Assembly (NCBI GenBank): GCA_023257055.1
Contig: JALRDG010000050.1
Coordinates: forward strand, 1-9,130
Direction of reading: 5' to 3'
Length of the DNA: 9,130 bases
From: Candidatus Saccharimonadia bacterium
GTDB taxonomy: Bacteria > Patescibacteriota > Saccharimonadia > Saccharimonadales > Saccharimonadaceae
Every line of letters begins with the position of its first letter. Position 1 is the stretch's first letter. Both the position numbers and the translations under genes were made by a program. The notes beneath the pieces were generated by a model, which made no database searches, was not told where the DNA came from, and saw nothing but the letters and a program-made list of their open reading frames with translations. This document shows, one piece after another, positions 6,496 to 9,130 of this stretch.

Positions 6496-7098
6496 CTAGC
6501 GGATAACCGGTATCGACTCTGTGCGCTCAGCGGGAGGTACTGTATCCATAGCTACCGTACTGGCTGGTGCCGGCGTAACGGACGCTTCATCCTCTTCTGG
6601 GCCCAGGAGCTCGTTGAGCAGCGTGGCGTCGCACGCTTCTTGTACTGGCGCCTCTTCCTCGTACTCCCTGCGTAGCATTAGCGTCAGCGCAACGCGTGCA
6701 ATGACCACTAGAAGCACGGCAGACAGCAGCAAGGCGCCAAATCCCTCCATGAGCTCTCGCGGCATCGTAGAGCTAATAAACATGAAGTAGCTTACGATAC
6801 TTCCAACTACTGCAATAAGGTACCCGATCGCCAGCAGCGTGAACAAGCAAAGGGCAGCAGCAGCCAGCCGGCTATGTAGCCGCAGGGCTCGAACCAGCAT
6901 CGAAAACGGCGAAAGCACGATGACGAACACCAGTACGGTAAGTACGGCAAAAAGCGCCATGACAGGGAATGTCAGCGCACTGCCGACAAAGAACCCCAGT
7001 ACACCACCGAGCGTCCCTTCCGGGTTGGCGATAAAATCCTGCCAGCCAGACTTGAGCGACTCAATATAGTACTGCGAGTTAGCGGTAAGCAGCCTCAT
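6496..7098 (-). CDS. Four-TM membrane protein with acidic C-terminal tail, unknown function
   Basis: Product of about 200 residues, not recognised. ATG 7098 is chosen because GAGGTG lies four bases upstream; an in-frame ATG at 7110 (four codons earlier) has only a weak site. A short polar N-terminus (MRLLTANSQYYIESLKSGW) leads into four hydrophobic segments at about 30-48, 49-68, 79-104 and 120-142. A basic turn with RALRLHSRL sits between the second and third, and LMLRREYEEE ends the last. The tail (about 143-200) is acidic then Pro/Ala/Thr-rich and probably cytoplasmic. It is convergent with der and shares the hairpin at 6451-6484. It lies downstream of the LPRTG gene on the same strand, but a terminator and a separate promoter make it an independent unit. 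No function can be proposed. Confidence 0.75.
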   Translation of the reverse strand: MRLLTANSQYYIESLKSGWQDFIANPEGTLGGVLGFFVGSALTFPVMALFAVLTVLVFVIVLSPFSMLVRALRLHSRLAAAALCLFTLLAIGYLIAVVGSIVSYFMFISSTMPRELMEGFGALLLSAVLLVVIARVALTLMLRREYEEEAPVQEACDATLLNELLGPEEDEASVTPAPASTVAMDTVPPAERTESIPVIR

Positions 7099-7136
7099 CA
7101 CACACCTCATCTTCGTTAAGGAACAACAACCCCCTT

Positions 7137-7142
7137 AGTATA
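7137..7142 (-). promoter_or_regulatory. Candidate -10 box of the 6496-7098 gene
   Basis: On the minus strand the box reads TATACT, the same hexamer as before the pseudouridine synthase gene. It lies about 38 nt before ATG 7098. The -35 region (TTTGCT or TTGCTT, 16-17 nt upstream) is a poor match. Confidence 0.4.
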
Positions 7143-7176
7143 GACCCGTCTGCCTTCGAAGCAAACCATAAACATA

Positions 7177-7212
7177 AAAATACTCCCTGGCATATTGCCG
7201 AGGGAGTATTTT
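7177..7212. terminator. Intrinsic terminator after the LPRTG surface-protein gene
   Basis: AAAATACTCCCT (7177-7188) pairs with AGGGAGTATTTT (7201-7212). The stem is extended by GGC/GCC with one bulged G and closed by an ATATT loop. On the minus strand the stem begins 15 nt after the stop codon and ends in a run of five Ts (TTTTTATG), a standard terminator shape. The symmetric A/T ends would allow function in both directions, though no plus-strand gene is seen ending here. Confidence 0.88.
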
Positions 7213-7227
7213 CAGTTGAACTGTTTA

Positions 7228-8355
7228 CTAGCGATCAAGTAGCGTAGTGAGCAAGTTGCGGCGGCTTGATACATAGTATCCAGCGGCAGCTACAACCGAG
7301 CCAAGACCGAACAGACCACTGATTCCATCAGCAAGACCAGTTCGTGGCAACTCTACAGGTGCAGGAGCTGGCGCAGGCTGCTCAGGTGTTTTTTCTACGG
7401 GAGTCACCGGAGCAGGAGTGCCGATGTTCTTACAGTCATTCATATCCTTCGAATGCTTAGCGCTATCGAATTCGTTTTCTTTGATTGTAACAACCTTCTT
7501 AGTCGTCGTGTCACATACTTCGATGTTCTTTACGACAGGCGCTTCTTTACAGTCATTCATGTCTTTTGAATGCTTTGTGCTATCGAACTGACTTTCCTTG
7601 ATAGTAACAACCTTCTTAGTGGTCAGGTCACATACTTCAATCGTCTTCTCGACAGGCTTTACTTTACAGTCTTCAACATTCTTAGAATGCTTTTTACTGT
7701 CATATGCTTTTTCATCAATTTCTACGATTTTCTTAGTCGCAAGATCACAGACCTGAATCTTCTTTACGACAGGTGGCTGTGGTTTCTTTGGCTCTTCTGT
7801 GTACACAATGTTTCCACAGTCGAACATTACAGCAAACCATTTACCATCAACAGCACGCTTACCAACAAGTGCCTTGTATGTCCATTTCTTGTGGTTGTAA
7901 CCATCAAGCCATCCACCAGTGTAGACAGTAGTGTTCGTACCTTCAATTTTTACCGCAGTACGATTTGATACATTGTGGTTTTGGCGACCAAGAACTTTAA
8001 GCTGGCCGTTAAAGTCGTTCGTATTAAACGTTGCAACTTGTGCGTTCTGGATATCTTGGCGAGAAACACCGTATTGCGTGTAAATCTGCTTGATATCCGT
8101 GTGTCCAGCGCGATCTTTGTTCGCGTCGTAAATGCCAAGGAGCTGCTCCTTGCTTGAGAAACCACCGGTAATGATGTGGTCAGGGTCGTTGCCCGTCTGC
8201 GCCATGGCGCTGTTGCTTTCACCTGGCATAACGCCCGATACAAGCTGCACGACAAGTGCCATAACGGCAAATGATACAGCTAGAATTTTGGTGATTTTTT
8301 TCGTTCGAGTCGAAGCCATAGTGTCTGGCGTCGCTGCGAAAAGAGTATCTCCCAT
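7228..8355 (-). CDS. Secreted LPRTG-anchored surface protein with three 39-residue Cys-bracketed repeats
   Basis: Product of 375 residues. ATG 8355 has AAGGAG seven bases upstream. An extended n-region ends in a basic cluster (STRTKKITK); a hydrophobic core (about 24-45) and SNSAMAQ, a likely signal-peptidase site after AMA (about 52), follow. Residues 56-190 form a globular region with ITGGFSSKEQLLGIYD, DIKQIYTQYGVSRQDI and a WFAVMFDCGNIVY strand. Three tandem repeats start at 200, 239 and 278, each with VCD...TTKK or ATKK...KHSK...DC; Cys203/230, 242/269 and 281/308 could form one disulphide per repeat. A Pro-rich spacer leads to ELPRTG (335-340), a hydrophobic helix and SSRR near the end, a sortase-type sorting signal with a slightly long tail. 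I recall similar repeat proteins in Saccharibacteria, but no function is known to me. No sortase gene is in the window. Confidence 0.88.
   Translation of the reverse strand: MGDTLFAATPDTMASTRTKKITKILAVSFAVMALVVQLVSGVMPGESNSAMAQTGNDPDHIITGGFSSKEQLLGIYDANKDRAGHTDIKQIYTQYGVSRQDIQNAQVATFNTNDFNGQLKVLGRQNHNVSNRTAVKIEGTNTTVYTGGWLDGYNHKKWTYKALVGKRAVDGKWFAVMFDCGNIVYTEEPKKPQPPVVKKIQVCDLATKKIVEIDEKAYDSKKHSKNVEDCKVKPVEKTIEVCDLTTKKVVTIKESQFDSTKHSKDMNDCKEAPVVKNIEVCDTTTKKVVTIKENEFDSAKHSKDMNDCKNIGTPAPVTPVEKTPEQPAPAPAPVELPRTGLADGISGLFGLGSVVAAAGYYVSSRRNLLTTLLDR
7429..7758 (-). repeat. Three tandem 117-bp coding repeats in the LPRTG protein
   Basis: The units begin at codons 200, 239 and 278, an exact 39-codon period with no indels. 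Units 2 and 3 are nearest to each other (TTKKVVTIKE and KHSKDMNDCK shared); unit 1 is more divergent (ATKKIVEIDE, KHSKNVEDCK). The first Cys recurs at 203, 242 and 281 and the second at 230, 269 and 308. This pattern points to duplication of a small domain, with units 2 and 3 the most recent. Confidence 0.9.
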
Positions 8356-8391
8356 ATACCTTCTCCTTCGTTGGTCTTAAACGACCATTAA

Positions 8392-8397
8392 ATTATA
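8392..8397 (-). promoter_or_regulatory. Candidate -10 box of the LPRTG protein gene
   Basis: On the minus strand the box is a perfect TATAAT, placing the transcription start about 30 nt before ATG 8355. No -35 is seen at 16-18 nt. An alternative lies just upstream: TTGCAT, 17 nt, then an extended TGCTAAGAT. Confidence 0.45.
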
Positions 8398-8408
8398 AGT
8401 GTATCTTA

Positions 8409-8459
8409 GCATAATCTTTTGTTTTATGCAATACTATTACATAATTATACAACTTATGC
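8409..8459. repeat. TTATGC boxes in the divergent promoter region
   Basis: TTATGC occurs at 8424-8429 and 8454-8459 (30 bp apart), and its inverse GCATAA at 8409-8414. The first pair forms an inverted repeat with a 9-nt gap. The region is strongly AT-rich, so chance occurrence is possible; an operator for the LPRTG gene or pth is a guess. Confidence 0.3.
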
Positions 8460-8492
8460 TTTTTGTCTGTGTGTTATCTCACAATAGTGGGG

Positions 8493-8498
8493 TACAAT
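8493..8498 (+). promoter_or_regulatory. -10-like TACAAT seven bases before pth
   Basis: TACAAT ends 7 nt before ATG 8506, the same spacing as TATACT before the pseudouridine synthase gene. It lies in the second copy of a 10-bp direct repeat ACAATAGTGG (8481-8490 and 8494-8503). No -35 at 16-18 nt and no Shine-Dalgarno site were found, which again suggests a leaderless mRNA. Confidence 0.45.
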
Positions 8499-8505
8499 AG
8501 TGGTA

Positions 8506-9084
8506 ATGAAACTTATTTTTGCGCAAGGCAATCCTGGTACACAGTATGTACAGACGCGCCACAACGTCGGTTGGCGAGTACTTGATCGACTGGAAGCCAC
8601 GTATTCACTGTCTTGGACAGAGAAGGGTCGCTTTAATGCGGCAATTGCCGAAGCGTTGATCGCCGGAGAAAAAGTACTCTTCGTTAAGCCAACGACGTTC
8701 TATAACGAGACCGGCGTGTCAGCCCATGCCATATGCAATTTCTACCAGATATCACTTGAAAACGTGCTTGTTCTTCATGACGATATCGCTATTCCATTTG
8801 GTTCGATTCGCATCCGAAACGGTGGCAGCCCAGCGGGGAACAATGGTATTGGATCACTAAACAAACACATTGGCGAGACGTACTGGCGACTGCGAATTGG
8901 CATTGGCAGTCCGCTTCGAGAACGTATGCATGACGCCGATTTCGTACTCGGAAAATTCAGTCAGGATGAAAACGAAGCACTAAACAGCGACATCATCCCT
9001 GAGTGCGCAGTTGTCGTCGAAGCATTTCTTGCCGGCCGGCTCGCGCCGACCAGCAAACAGTTACTAGAGAAGCTCGTGCAATAG
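8506..9084 (+). CDS. pth: Peptidyl-tRNA hydrolase
   Basis: Product of 192 residues, normal for bacterial Pth. It frees tRNA from peptidyl-tRNAs that drop off the ribosome, by hydrolysing the ester bond. ATG 8506 gives the family-typical start MKLIFAQGNPGTQY; an in-frame GTG at 8500 would add two residues, but neither codon has a Shine-Dalgarno site. Seen motifs: GNPGTQY (8-14), TRHNVGW with catalytic His19 (17-23), KPTTFYNETG with Asn67 (61-70), LHDDIAIPFG with Asp92 (90-99), and GGSPAGNNGIGSL (106-118). Family members usually have GGHNG in the last motif; here the His is Asn (GNNG), while the following Asn, equivalent to Asn114 of the E. coli enzyme, is kept. It is divergent from the LPRTG gene. 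The assignment is secure. Confidence 0.98.
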   Translation: MKLIFAQGNPGTQYVQTRHNVGWRVLDRLEATYSLSWTEKGRFNAAIAEALIAGEKVLFVKPTTFYNETGVSAHAICNFYQISLENVLVLHDDIAIPFGSIRIRNGGSPAGNNGIGSLNKHIGETYWRLRIGIGSPLRERMHDADFVLGKFSQDENEALNSDIIPECAVVVEAFLAGRLAPTSKQLLEKLVQ

Positions 9085-9129
9085 TTCAATAGCCACGCCA
9101 AGCGCAACTACCGACAGTACTAATATAAT
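9064..9129 (-). CDS. Possible 3' end of a convergent membrane-protein gene, partial
   Basis: On the minus strand the frame entering from the right edge reads about 21 residues, IILVLSVVALGVAIELLH and then ELL, before TAG at 9066-9064. The strongly hydrophobic run looks like the last transmembrane helix of a protein. It would overlap the 3' end of pth by 21 nt in convergent orientation. Only 66 nt are visible, so this may be chance. Confidence 0.3.
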   Translation of the reverse strand: MILVLSVVALGVAIELLHELL

Positions 9130-9130
9130 C

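Noticed and set aside
1..9130. tRNA, rRNA, CRISPR array, insertion sequence or prophage genes
   Set aside because: I looked for T-arm motifs, spaced repeats, transposase motifs and terminal inverted repeats on both strands and found none. GGTTCGA-like strings occur only within coding sequence (kinase N-terminus and pth).

Overview
The window is about 9.1 kb of compact bacterial DNA using the standard bacterial code. Stops are TAA, TAG and one TGA, and every Trp is TGG, so nothing suggests TGA recoding. My best guess at the organism is a member of Candidatus Saccharibacteria (TM7) or a near relative in the Patescibacteria. The reasons are a surface protein with 39-residue Cys-bracketed repeats and an LPRTG sorting signal, a kinase/regulator pair with Pro/Ala/Gln-rich tails, several single-pass or multi-pass proteins with low-complexity tails, and short spacers. 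This is inference from remembered family features, not from a search.

Layout, left to right. Positions 1-263 (minus) hold the start of a small membrane protein cut by the window edge, preceded by a roughly 200-nt leader that may fold. Positions 466-1017 (minus) encode a membrane-anchored protein with a Pro/Ala/Ser/Thr linker and a very basic C-terminus. A divergent promoter region (about 1018-1219) separates it from a plus-strand block. The block contains a six-TM PAS sensor histidine kinase (1220-3337), a receiver-only response regulator (3383-4276), an RsuA/RluB-family pseudouridine synthase (4315-4995) and the ribosome-assembly GTPase Der (5037-6443). A strong bidirectional-looking hairpin (6451-6484) ends this block and also the convergent gene 6496-7098 (minus), a four-TM protein of unknown role. 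A second hairpin (7177-7212) ends the LPRTG surface-protein gene 7228-8355 (minus). An AT-rich divergent promoter region follows, then pth, peptidyl-tRNA hydrolase (8506-9084, plus), which may overlap the 3' end of a convergent membrane-protein gene.

Functionally the window mixes translation housekeeping (rRNA pseudouridylation, Der, Pth) with envelope and signalling functions. The kinase and regulator almost certainly form one phosphorelay, but the regulator has no DNA-binding domain, so its output is unknown. The most notable points are: the kinase reading frame extends 60 codons upstream of its first ATG, and the best-placed initiator is an ATA codon; two genes have a -10-like box exactly 7 nt before their ATG and no Shine-Dalgarno site, which suggests leaderless mRNAs; and the repeat-bearing LPRTG protein looks like a lineage-specific surface factor.
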